Source: Methanobacteriota archaeon (lineage in GTDB: Archaea; Thermoplasmatota; Thermoplasmata; RBG-16-68-12). Taken from it: DNA of 14,301 bases. Where the stretch lies: positions 1 to 14,301 of the forward strand of contig VBLZ01000083.1 of assembly GCA_005878515.1 (NCBI GenBank), written 5' to 3'. The translations under genes were made by a program, and so were the position numbers. Below are positions 5,760-11,676 of this stretch, piece by piece; positions within the stretch are counted from its first letter, which is position 1, and every line of letters begins with the position of its first letter. The notes under the pieces are model-generated. The model was given only the letters and a program-made list of their open reading frames with translations, ran no database searches and was not told where the DNA came from.

Positions 5760-6910
5760 AGCTCCCCGATTTCTTCGCGGGAGATGATGAGTCGCTGGAT
5801 CTGCGAAGTCCCTTCCCAGATCTGGAAGATCTTCGCGTCGCGCATCCACTTCTCGACGGGCTCGTCTTTCATGTAGCCCGCGCCACCGAGAATCTGCACC
5901 GCATCCGTCGTGACTTCCATCGCCATGTCGGCCGCGAAGAGCTTCGCGATGCTCGCCTCCTTGTTCATCGGCTCGCCGTGGTCGAGCATCCACGCGGCCC
6001 GCCACGTCAGCAGGCGCGCGGCGTCGATCTTCGTCTTCATGTCGGCGAGCATGAACGCGATCGCCTGCTTCTTCGCGATCGGCGTGCCGAACGCCTTCCT
6101 CTTGCGTGAGTAATCGAGCGCGTACTCGTACGCGGCGCGGGCGATGCCGACGGCGCCCGAGGCGACGAGCGGCCGGGACGACTCCAGCGTCTTCATCGCC
6201 CCGTAGAACGCCGTGCCCTCGTCCGAACCGAGGAGATTGTCCTCGGGGATCCGGCAGTCGTCCAGGATGACTTCCGCGGTGTGGCTCGCGCGGACCCCCA
6301 TCTTGTCCTCGACCTTGCCCGCCTTCAGGCCCGGCGTGCCGTGTTCCACGACGAACGCCCGGATGCCGAAATGGGCCCGGCTCTTGTCGAGCGTCGCGAA
6401 GACCACGTGGATGTCCGCGATCCCGCCGTTGGTGATGAAGCGCTTGACGCCGTTCAGGACCCACTCGTCGCCGTCCTTCTTCGCGGTCGTCGAGATGTTC
6501 GCGACGTCCGATCCGGCGTCGGGTTCGGTGAGGCAGAGCGCGCCCAGGCGCGCCTCTTTGCCCGTGAAGCGCGTCAGGAACCGCTTCTTCTGCTCCTCCG
6601 TCCCCATGTGGATGATCGGGAGGTACGCGAGGCCGGCGCCGATCAGTCCCGTCGCCATTCCGGCGCAACCCCAGTTCAACTCCTCGTTGACGATCACGTG
6701 GGTGAGGGCCGAGTCGATGCCGCCGCCGCCGTACGCCTCGGGGATGAAGGCGGTGTCCAAGCCGATCGCGTGTGCTTTCTGGATGATGTCCCACGGGACC
6801 GTGCCCTTCTTGTCGTACTCGAGGGCGACGGGCCGCATCTCGCGCTCCGCGAACTCGTGCGCCGTCTTCTGGAGGAGCCGTTGTTCATCCGTCAGGTCGA
6901 ACTCGACCAT
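5756..6910 (-). CDS. acyl-CoA dehydrogenase
   Basis: A 384-residue FAD flavoenzyme of the acyl-CoA dehydrogenase superfamily that introduces the alpha,beta double bond into acyl-CoA thioesters and passes electrons to an electron-transfer flavoprotein. Features in order: N-terminal helical domain starting FDLTDEQRLLQKTAHEFAER; PEAYGGGG; FAD/substrate signature LCLTEPDAGSD; WVLNGVKRFITNGG; the mid beta-domain with GVRASHTAEVILDD; the C-terminal helical domain with YSRKRKAFGTPIAKKQAI; QILGGAGYM; and IFQIWEGTSQIQR, where the Glu of WEGT is the usual catalytic base. Length is typical. ATG 6910 fits a TATA-derived start near 6927; an alternative ATG at 6931 would add MKRRTGT. Substrate chain length cannot be read from sequence. 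An SCP2 lipid-carrier protein is encoded about 1.4 kb away. Confidence 0.95.
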   Translation of the reverse strand: MVEFDLTDEQRLLQKTAHEFAEREMRPVALEYDKKGTVPWDIIQKAHAIGLDTAFIPEAYGGGGIDSALTHVIVNEELNWGCAGMATGLIGAGLAYLPIIHMGTEEQKKRFLTRFTGKEARLGALCLTEPDAGSDVANISTTAKKDGDEWVLNGVKRFITNGGIADIHVVFATLDKSRAHFGIRAFVVEHGTPGLKAGKVEDKMGVRASHTAEVILDDCRIPEDNLLGSDEGTAFYGAMKTLESSRPLVASGAVGIARAAYEYALDYSRKRKAFGTPIAKKQAIAFMLADMKTKIDAARLLTWRAAWMLDHGEPMNKEASIAKLFAADMAMEVTTDAVQILGGAGYMKDEPVEKWMRDAKIFQIWEGTSQIQRLIISREEIGEL

Positions 6911-6948
6911 CGTCCCGGTCCGCCGCTTCATGGGACGATGAGCCCCGC

Positions 6949-6959
6949 GATATTTAATC
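6949..6959. promoter_or_regulatory. shared divergent TATA box (ATATTTAAT)
   Basis: ATATTTAAT, centred near 6954, reads as a usable TATA box on either strand. On the + strand it lies about 27 bp upstream of GTG 6982 (leaderless SDR gene); on the minus strand it predicts initiation near 6927, 17 nt before ATG 6910 of the acyl-CoA dehydrogenase. A CACCGCGGTG palindrome (6973-6982) sits on the + strand start. Bidirectional use is inferred. Confidence 0.5.
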
Positions 6960-6981
6960 GTTCGATAGACATCACCGCGGT

Positions 6982-7929
6982 GTGCGCGTACTCTTGGCCG
7001 GGGCCAGCGGCGTCCTCGGCCGGCGGATCCTGCGCCAGCTCGTGGCCCGCGGTCACACGGTCGTCGGGCTGGTGCGGAGCCGGACAGCGGAGGCGACCGT
7101 GCGATCCCTCGGTGGTGAACCTCGAACGGCCGACTTGTTCGACAGCAAGGCGGTTGCACAGGCCGCGGACGGATGCGAGATGATCATCCGGGCGGCGACT
7201 GCGATCCCAACGAAAGTGCGCACCGGGCCCGCGGATTGGGCGATGAATGATCGTATCCGACGCGAGGGGACGCGCTCGCTTGTCGCGGCAGCGACCCAGG
7301 TCGGTGCTCGGGCGTTTCTTCAGGAGAGCGTCGTCTGGGCCGTCGGGACCTTGGACGGACGGCCGTTCGACGAGGACGCGCCGCCGGCGGGTGATCCGAT
7401 CCTGGCTTCCGCCCTGGATGGAGAGCGGATTGCCCGGGAGGCCGGTTCGGCACACGGGTTCGATACGCTCGCGCTGCGATGTGGAGGATTCTACTCCGCG
7501 GACGGTTGGCACACGCGGATTCTCGCGGAATCGATCGCGAGGGGACGGCCGGTCCTCATCGGCCAACAGAGCCCGGTATGGTCGCTCATCCATACGGACG
7601 ATGCCGCGAGCGCGTTCGTCACCGCGGTGGAGGCACCGAAGACCGGCGTGTGGCATATCGTCGACGATCGGCCGGCGCCGTTGGCCGATTTCCTGGGAGA
7701 AATGGCGAGACGACTCGGCGCGCGTCCACCTCGCCGCATGCCGCGGTGGCTCGCCCGGATGTTCCTGGGTCGATACGGAACCCGGATCCTCACCTCGTCC
7801 TTCTCGACCTCGAACGCCCGATTCCGGCGGGACTTCCCGTGGCGGCCTTCCTTTTCGACCTACGTGGAAGGCATGGAGCAGGTCGCGACGGCATGGCGGT
7901 CCGAGGGATTCCCGCCTCGGAGGTCCTGA
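6982..7929 (+). CDS. atypical NAD(P)-binding SDR/epimerase-like protein
   Basis: A 315-residue Rossmann-fold protein of the extended or atypical short-chain dehydrogenase (epimerase/dehydratase) group. The N-terminus has the nucleotide-binding VRVLLAGASGVLGRRI (GxxGxxG at 7-13), then ADLFD, a strand ending IIRAATAIP and FLQESVVWAVG. The region that should hold Tyr-x-x-x-Lys reads SALDGERIAREAG, so both catalytic residues appear missing. The C-terminal half keeps LALRCGGFYSADGW, PVWSLIHTDDAASAFVTAVE and GVWHIVDDRPAPLADFLGEMARRLG, typical of the family. It could be a non-catalytic NAD(P) sensor or use other residues. The GTG start coincides with the leaderless position 27 bp from the shared TATA box. 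The following gene begins three bases after the stop and is probably co-transcribed. Confidence 0.82.
   Translation: MRVLLAGASGVLGRRILRQLVARGHTVVGLVRSRTAEATVRSLGGEPRTADLFDSKAVAQAADGCEMIIRAATAIPTKVRTGPADWAMNDRIRREGTRSLVAAATQVGARAFLQESVVWAVGTLDGRPFDEDAPPAGDPILASALDGERIAREAGSAHGFDTLALRCGGFYSADGWHTRILAESIARGRPVLIGQQSPVWSLIHTDDAASAFVTAVEAPKTGVWHIVDDRPAPLADFLGEMARRLGARPPRRMPRWLARMFLGRYGTRILTSSFSTSNARFRRDFPWRPSFSTYVEGMEQVATAWRSEGFPPRRS
7919..7924 (+). promoter_or_regulatory. Shine-Dalgarno GGAGGT for the four-helix membrane protein
   Basis: GGAGGT lies inside the 3' end of the SDR gene, eight bases before ATG 7933. It fixes that start and supports co-translation from one mRNA in a region where several first genes are predicted to be leaderless. 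Confidence 0.6.
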
Positions 7930-7932
7930 ATC

Positions 7933-8355
7933 ATGGAGCGTTTCGATCGGTACCTGATCGCCCTCGTCCTGGCCCATTTCATCGTGACCCTCGTTCACGC
8001 CACGGCGCACTTCGCCCTCGAGATTGTCCCCGCGGGGATCGACCTCGTCTTCATCATCGGCGTCATCTTGATCGGGCCTCTCGTGGCCCTCGTCATCCTG
8101 CGCTTCAATCCGCCGCTCGCGGCCGGGCTGCTCGCGGTCCTGATGGGCGCCTCGCTCGTCTATGGAATGGTCAGTCACTTCCTCGTCGCAGGCCCGGACA
8201 ACGTCGCGTTCGTCGGCTCGCAATCCTGGACTGTGCTCTTCGTGGGGACCGCCTTCCTGCTCGGTGTCCTCGAGGTCAGCTGCCTTCTCCTCGCCATCAT
8301 CGCATTCTGGGCGGCCGCTAGAACTCCTTCGGAACCTGCTGCGCGAGCTGGGTGA
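7933..8355 (+). CDS. four-helix membrane protein of unknown function
   Basis: A 140-residue integral membrane protein with four probable helices at about 6-28, 36-57, 62-86 and 98-126. Histidines fall within or at the ends of helices (H15, H22 and H26 in the first; H82 after the third), a pattern that could coordinate heme or metal, but no defined family motif is recognised. The start has an excellent GGAGGT eight bases upstream and lies three bases after the SDR gene stop, so the two are an operon. The short Pro/Ala-rich C-terminus (RTPSEPAARAG) overlaps the 3' end of the convergent SCP2 gene by 38 bp. Confidence 0.72.
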   Translation: MERFDRYLIALVLAHFIVTLVHATAHFALEIVPAGIDLVFIIGVILIGPLVALVILRFNPPLAAGLLAVLMGASLVYGMVSHFLVAGPDNVAFVGSQSWTVLFVGTAFLLGVLEVSCLLLAIIAFWAAARTPSEPAARAG

Positions 8356-8695
8356 TGCGGCCTAGCGGGCCCATCAGGGCCATCACCTTCGGCATCGAGC
8401 CCCGGAATCGGATCTTCCCGCCCAGCACGAGCCCTTGGAAGTCCCGCTCGCCTTTCCCGAGTTGCATCCACGCGTCATACGCCCCTTCGAACTTGAAGTC
8501 GGCGGGGACATCGGGCGCGACCTCCTGGACCGCCACCTTTCCGCCCTGAATGTCGACGAGGAACGAGGCACTGCGGTCGGTGCAGGTGAGGACGATCTTC
8601 GCCGTGATTGCCGCAGCCTTCTTCCCCCACTCCGGATCCGCGTTGAGGCGACTCGCGATTTCGTCGAAGAATGCCTTGGTGAAGTATTGCACCAC
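8318..8695 (-). CDS. SCP2 sterol/lipid-carrier domain protein
   Basis: About 125 residues forming a stand-alone SCP2-fold domain, a hydrophobic pocket that binds fatty acyl chains or other lipids. Typical features are the N-terminal helix YFTKAFFDEIASRLNADPEW, the strand KIVLTCTDRSASFLVDIQGG, VAPDVPADFKFEGAYDAWMQLGKG, then the characteristic DFQGLVLGGKIRFRGSMPKVMALMGPLGRI near the C-terminus. Hydrophobic VLGGKIRFRG before a Met-rich helix is characteristic of the family. The frame stays open to 8848, across the tRNA gene, so the true start must be downstream; GTG 8695 (or the adjacent GTG 8692) gives the usual domain length. A CCTTTTTCC stretch near 8735 on the minus strand could be its promoter. 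It may act in the same acyl-lipid metabolism as the nearby acyl-CoA dehydrogenase; this is inference. Confidence 0.82.
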   Translation of the reverse strand: MVQYFTKAFFDEIASRLNADPEWGKKAAAITAKIVLTCTDRSASFLVDIQGGKVAVQEVAPDVPADFKFEGAYDAWMQLGKGERDFQGLVLGGKIRFRGSMPKVMALMGPLGRITQLAQQVPKEF

Positions 8696-8809
8696 GGACG
8701 CCGCCCTCGCGGCCCGGAAGTCGCCATACGGGAAAAAGGCTCGGATGGTGCGTCCCGCACGCGACCGAGAACCGAAAGGTTTTACGGGCCGCGGTCTCTG
8801 CGCGGCCGC

Positions 8810-8894
8810 GCGTGGGTAGCCAAGCCCGGTCAAAGGCGAGGGACTCAAGATCCCTTCCCGAAGGGGTTCCCAGGTTCGAATCCTGGCCCACGCA
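8810..8894 (+). tRNA. tRNA-Leu (anticodon CAA), CCA not encoded
   Basis: The acceptor stem GCGTGGG (8810-8816) pairs with CCCACGC (8887-8893) with discriminator A at 8894. The D arm spans roughly 8819-8837. The anticodon stem AGGGA/TCCCT encloses loop CTCAAGA with CAA at 8846-8848, reading UUG. A long variable arm (TCCCGAAGGGG) is class II, as required for Leu. The T arm CCAGG-TTCGAAT-CCTGG is perfect. No CCA follows. TTTTA near 8780-8784 is a plausible TATA element 27 bp upstream. No intron is seen. The 3' end is part of a 42-bp direct repeat found again at 9801-9842. Confidence 0.95.
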
Positions 8895-8917
8895 TCGTCA
8901 ACTCGCCCCTACTTGTG
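8876..8917 (+). repeat. att-like direct repeat, copy 1 (tRNA-Leu 3' end and flank)
   Basis: Forty-two bases covering the T-loop, 3' acceptor strand and 23 bp of downstream flank of the tRNA gene recur at 9801-9842 with 36 identities and no gaps. Repetition of a tRNA 3' end beyond the gene is the classic mark of site-specific integration into a tRNA gene. The repeat is seen; the integration origin is inferred. Confidence 0.7.
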
Positions 8918-8924
8918 GGCGAGT
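8901..8924 (+). other. hairpin directly downstream of tRNA-Leu
   Basis: ACTCGCCC (8901-8908) and GGGCGAGT (8917-8924) form a perfect 8-bp stem with an 8-nt loop, six bases after the tRNA. Only the left arm is represented in the repeat copy at 9801-9842. It could aid tRNA 3' processing or termination, or be part of a recombination site. Confidence 0.4.
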
Positions 8925-9007
8925 GAGAGCTGATCGAGGATGCGTGAGTGTGCGCTCATTTTCACTCTTCACCGTTGACTGTTAGCCCGCAGGTCCGCCG
9001 GTCGACG

Positions 9008-9039
9008 TTAATGACTTCATTAAGCAATGAATTAATATA
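9008..9039 (+). promoter_or_regulatory. TATA box and palindromic operator candidate of the winged-helix/RelE-like pair
   Basis: TTAATATA (9032-9039) is a clear archaeal TATA box 28 bp upstream of ATG 9064, predicting a leaderless transcript. Immediately upstream TTAATGA-CT-TCATTAA (9008-9023) is a perfect inverted repeat, and the related TGAATTAA follows at 9028-9035, running into the TATA box. The arrangement fits autoregulation by the winged-helix protein encoded first in the operon. Operator role inferred. Confidence 0.5.
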
Positions 9040-9063
9040 CTATTCTTGCCATACTCCTCCTTG

Positions 9064-9330
9064 ATGACGCCCTCGACGTCCATGATATCCCACAAGGGTC
9101 CAACCGTGGCGACGCTGAAGGCCATCGAAGATGTTCTGCGGCGAGAGGCGATGCCCATGACCCGATACAAGATTCGGCAAGCTCTCGGTTACCGAATCGG
9201 CCAGCCGTTGCTCGACGAGGGCCTCGAGTACATGGCTGAGCACGAGATGGTCTACGACGAGGGTCCTGGTGGGCAAGTCCTTTGGATTCGCACCTCCGCC
9301 GCGACGCGCGCTCGTCTCCGCAGCAGATAG
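9064..9330 (+). CDS. winged-helix DNA-binding protein, candidate antitoxin
   Basis: An 88-residue protein; ATG 9064 is chosen over TTG 9046 because it lies 28 bp from a clear TATA box. The sequence shows a compact winged helix: ATLKAIEDVLRREA (helix 1), MTRYKIRQALG (helix 2), IGQPLLDEGLEYMAEHEMV (recognition helix to wing), then DEGPGGQVLWIRTS as the wing hairpin and a short Arg-rich tail. It lies 9 bp upstream of a RelE-like gene with an inverted repeat at its promoter. Both genes lie between two copies of a tRNA-Leu 3' end. This context suggests a repressor/antitoxin of a type II toxin-antitoxin pair. It could instead be a simple regulator of the downstream gene. The exact winged-helix family is not recognised. 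Confidence 0.72.
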   Translation: MTPSTSMISHKGPTVATLKAIEDVLRREAMPMTRYKIRQALGYRIGQPLLDEGLEYMAEHEMVYDEGPGGQVLWIRTSAATRARLRSR

Positions 9331-9339
9331 GCGGTCTGC

Positions 9340-9720
9340 GTGGCCAAGCCAAAGCTTCTCGGTGTCGATTACGCCGCAGAAGCCGCCCCCGTCCTTGAGG
9401 AGTGGCGACGCCTGGCAAGGGAAGGCGGTGGCAAGGAGAAACGCTTGTCGAAGGCCAAACTCAAGAGCCTCTCGACTTTCGAGACACGTGCTTGGACGAA
9501 CCCCTTGACTGCCGGGGAACCCGTAGCCAAGGATCGCTGGCCAGCTGTCCTGGTCCGTGATTATGGGGCCGACATCCCGAACCTCTTCCGATTTGAATTG
9601 GCCGAACGGTGGCGCGGCTACTATTCGCTCGTCGGCGAACCAGGCGGCGCGAGGGTGTGGGTTCTCTACCTGTGGGATCATCGCACGTATAGCAAACAGA
9701 GCGGATACTCGAAGAAATAG
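9340..9720 (+). CDS. RelE/ParE-like toxin candidate
   Basis: A 126-residue protein starting at GTG 9340, nine bases after the winged-helix gene. The C-terminal half resembles the RelE/ParE superfamily: a helical region rich in Lys/Arg, then NLFRFELAERWRGYYSLVG (the strand in which an Arg-rich turn leads to a YR-Y-like core), a strand VWVLYLWDHRTY and the ending SKQSGYSKK, which matches the family's usual 'vlei.dHkeYdk.fgY' C-terminal pattern. RelE-type toxins cut mRNA at the ribosome; which residues would be catalytic here cannot be told. The N-terminal 45 residues (including EEWRRLAREGGGKEKR) lengthen it beyond the usual 85-100. The toxin role is inferred from fold resemblance and gene pairing. 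Confidence 0.65.
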   Translation: MAKPKLLGVDYAAEAAPVLEEWRRLAREGGGKEKRLSKAKLKSLSTFETRAWTNPLTAGEPVAKDRWPAVLVRDYGADIPNLFRFELAERWRGYYSLVGEPGGARVWVLYLWDHRTYSKQSGYSKK

Positions 9721-9800
9721 CCGATCCTACGTCGTCCGAGATCCCCTGAAGAGGGCCGCGGCCACGAGGGTCCAACGAGTGCACTCGACCTTAATTGCAG

Positions 9801-9842
9801 GCGAATCCTCGCCCACGCATCATCAATTCGCCCCGACCTGTG
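9801..9842 (+). repeat. att-like direct repeat, copy 2 (degenerate tRNA-Leu 3' end)
   Basis: This segment reads GCGAATCCTCGCCCACGCAT and continues to 9842, matching 8876-8917 at 36 of 42 positions. It retains the acceptor strand CCCACGC and the flank CAA-TCGCCCC-ACCTGTG-like bases, but no tRNA body lies upstream; the preceding CAGG may be the T-stem with two bases lost. GAGTGCAC occurs on both sides (9777-9784 and 9851-9858). The rest of 9721-9918 holds no supported gene. Confidence 0.68.
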
Positions 9843-9918
9843 CCAAAAATGAGTGCACACCTACGCGACGGGAAGTCTCTCGTTCCGGGAACTACGTCCT
9901 TTTTCAACTGGACTCAGG

Positions 9919-10146
9919 TCAGCCTCCCTTCGGCATCGGCCGGAGAGCGGCGTAGAGCACGACCGCCCCGACGAGCCCGAGGCCCATTCCCAATGCGACG
10001 AGAGGCGCGAGCGGCTCTGGAGCGCAGCCACCAGGGTCCGAGCATTTTTGCACGAGACTGAATCCCAAGAATACAATCAAAAGGCCGATCCCGAGGATGG
10101 TCAGGCCCAACGGGATTGCGAAACGCCTTGAGAACGGGATCAACAT
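9919..10146 (-). CDS. small two-helix membrane protein
   Basis: A 75-residue protein with two hydrophobic helices (about 10-32 and 46-67) joined by a short loop with two cysteines, CSDPGGC (35-41), that could be disulfide-linked outside the cytoplasm. The N-terminus (MLIPFSRRF) is basic, so both termini probably face the cytoplasm. ATG 10146 is preferred over TTG 10170: a minus-strand TATA-like GTATACTTA near 10175-10184 puts transcription start around 10153. No family is recognised. It lies just outside the tRNA-Leu repeat islet and is transcribed away from the signalling operon. Confidence 0.55.
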   Translation of the reverse strand: MLIPFSRRFAIPLGLTILGIGLLIVFLGFSLVQKCSDPGGCAPEPLAPLVALGMGLGLVGAVVLYAALRPMPKGG

Positions 10147-10335
10147 GCTTGCGATTCCACAGTTGGTCAAGACTAAGTATACCTTGCTTGGTCCGCACCC
10201 GATTGGCTAGGTATTCCAACCTCGGGATCGATGGCCACCAACCGCTCGCAACTTCCAACGGCGGGGGGCCAAGCTCTCACCTCGACGGGAGCGCACAGTA
10301 ACGTGAACATCGATTGCTGAGAACGAGGACGTAAG

Positions 10336-10380
10336 ACATAAGAAAGGCCCGCCGCCATCGCCCGGCCCCCGGGTGGGAAC
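10336..10380 (+). promoter_or_regulatory. weak promoter region before the VWA signalling operon
   Basis: CATAAGAAA (10337-10345) is the only TATA-like element near the operon and would place transcript start near 10366; GGGTGGG (10371-10377) is a possible ribosome-binding stretch before ATG 10381. The remainder of the 234-bp gap between 10147 and 10380 shows the divergent minus-strand promoter but no gene. Confidence 0.3.
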
Positions 10381-11676
10381 ATGAAACAGGTGATGGAGCC
10401 CCAGAACCGCCCCCAGCGGCGATCGCCGCTGGCGATGAAGACCACCGTCAACCGCGCCGCCCTGAAGCCGAATTTGGGTACATCCGTGTACGTTGCGGTG
10501 GACCTGACGCCCTCGGCCGCGGTGATCGCCGGACGTGTCCGGAGCATTTCGCTCGCGATCGATTCGAGCGGGTCGATGGACGGCGAGAAGATCGATCAGG
10601 CGAAAGAGGCCGCGCTGGCCCTCCTCAAGCAACTCCGCCCGACCGATGAGATCTCGATCGTGTCGTTCTCGGACACCGTCACGGTCCAGCTGCCGATGTC
10701 CAAGGTGGGAAACTCCCGCGAGGTCGCGGCGGCGGTGAAGGCAATCTCGGTCAGCGGCCTCACCGCGATGTACGACGGACTCCAAGCGGCCTTCCAACAG
10801 GCGCGCAGGACTTCCCGGGAACCGGGGACCGTGAATCGGGTCCTGCTCCTGACCGACGGCAATCCGACGGTCGGCAAGACCGATGGCCGTGAGTTCGTCA
10901 CCCTAGCTCAGGGGATGCGGGAAGCCGGCATCACGATCACCGCGATCGGGATTGGAACCGACTATAACGAGCAGCTGCTCGGAAAGATCGCCGAGTCCGG
11001 CGGCGGGCTGTGGCACCATATCGTGGATGCGCGAGCCAACCTCCCACAGATCTTCCAGGACCAGGCGGCCCAGATGGCGGGCACCGTCGTCTCGAATCCC
11101 GAGTTGAAGGTCTCAATCATGCCCGGGTCGGAGCTGGCCGACGCGTATACCGTCAAGCCGGTCCTGAACCGACTACCCCGACCTCGGTTCGACGGAGCCG
11201 CCTTCACGGTGCCGCTGCGAGACCTGATCGCGGGCGAAGAGCAGACCCTCGTGTTCCGCATCGGCGTCCCGGCGCGGCCCGCTGGGAAGGCCACGCTCCT
11301 TCGATTCTCCTTGGTCGAGGTGTCGCAAGACGTCGAGGTTTCCTTCACCGACGACCAGAGGCTCTGGAACGCGGAGACGAACCCGTACCCGCGCACGCTG
11401 TTGAGCTCGGCGGAGGCCACCGTCCTCATGCAGCGGGCGGTGCAGTCGAGGGATGCGACGGCGCTCCAGAAGGCGGAGACGATCATGCGGAGCATGGCGA
11501 CGGACGCGGGCGCCGCGACCGCCATCCGCGCGAACCCCACGCTGAGCGACGTCGCGACGACGATGCGGGACGCGCAGGCGACCGTGGCCCGGAGCGGGCT
11601 CCAGCTGAACGAGGCTGCGAAGAAGGACTTCCTGCAAGCGACGACGATCATCGGGAAGAAGAAACCGAAGCGGTGA
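10381..11676 (+). CDS. von Willebrand factor A (VWA) domain protein
   Basis: A 431-residue soluble protein. The VWA domain (about 55-230) has an intact metal-ion-dependent adhesion site: DSSGSM (61-66), Thr 128 in SGLTAMYDG and Asp 159 in LLLTDGNP, so it should bind a divalent metal and a protein partner. A beta-rich segment follows (about 235-345, ELKVSIMPG to VEVSFTDD), then a helical C-terminal region (about 350-425) ending in Lys-rich GKKKPKR. No signal peptide or membrane helix is visible, so it is cytoplasmic. This is the general layout of bacterial Yfbk/TerY-like VWA proteins. Starts are uncertain: ATG 10381 gives the longest protein, while ATG 10435 lies just after a 20-bp palindrome and begins closer to conserved-looking sequence. 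Its stop overlaps the start of the next gene (TGATG), so it is coupled to the FHA/kinase/phosphatase genes. Confidence 0.9.
   Translation: MKQVMEPQNRPQRRSPLAMKTTVNRAALKPNLGTSVYVAVDLTPSAAVIAGRVRSISLAIDSSGSMDGEKIDQAKEAALALLKQLRPTDEISIVSFSDTVTVQLPMSKVGNSREVAAAVKAISVSGLTAMYDGLQAAFQQARRTSREPGTVNRVLLLTDGNPTVGKTDGREFVTLAQGMREAGITITAIGIGTDYNEQLLGKIAESGGGLWHHIVDARANLPQIFQDQAAQMAGTVVSNPELKVSIMPGSELADAYTVKPVLNRLPRPRFDGAAFTVPLRDLIAGEEQTLVFRIGVPARPAGKATLLRFSLVEVSQDVEVSFTDDQRLWNAETNPYPRTLLSSAEATVLMQRAVQSRDATALQKAETIMRSMATDAGAATAIRANPTLSDVATTMRDAQATVARSGLQLNEAAKKDFLQATTIIGKKKPKR
10413..10432. repeat. 20-bp perfect palindrome at the start of the VWA operon
   Basis: CCAGCGGCGATCGCCGCTGG is identical to its reverse complement, two bases upstream of the alternative VWA start ATG 10435. 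A perfect 20-bp palindrome is rare by chance in a window of this size even at high GC. It may be an operator or an mRNA hairpin; if translation starts at 10381 it is within coding sequence. Confidence 0.55.

Noticed and set aside
5085..6794. 569-codon minus-strand frame spanning the regulator and acyl-CoA dehydrogenase
   Set aside because: It is out of frame with the dehydrogenase and antisense to the regulator. The Arg/His-rich sequence has no motifs.
6928..8223. 431-codon minus-strand frame opposite the SDR and four-helix membrane genes
   Set aside because: The opposite strand encodes clear Rossmann and membrane-helix sequences. This frame has shadow composition.
8475..8891. Minus-strand frame over the tRNA-Leu gene and SCP2 gene start
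   Set aside because: It overlaps a complete tRNA and is out of frame with the recognised SCP2 domain.
8876..9842. CRISPR-like repeat
   Set aside because: Only two diverged copies about 925 bp apart, tied to a tRNA end. There are no regular spacers.
9777..9858. GAGTGCAC direct repeats flanking the second att-like copy as target-site duplications
   Set aside because: Only 8 bp, not at the outer ends of any defined element and with no transposase or terminal inverted repeats. Chance cannot be excluded.
9557..9955. + strand frame over the end of the toxin candidate and the att-like repeat
   Set aside because: It is out of frame with the RelE-like gene, crosses the degenerate tRNA remnant and has no recognisable features.
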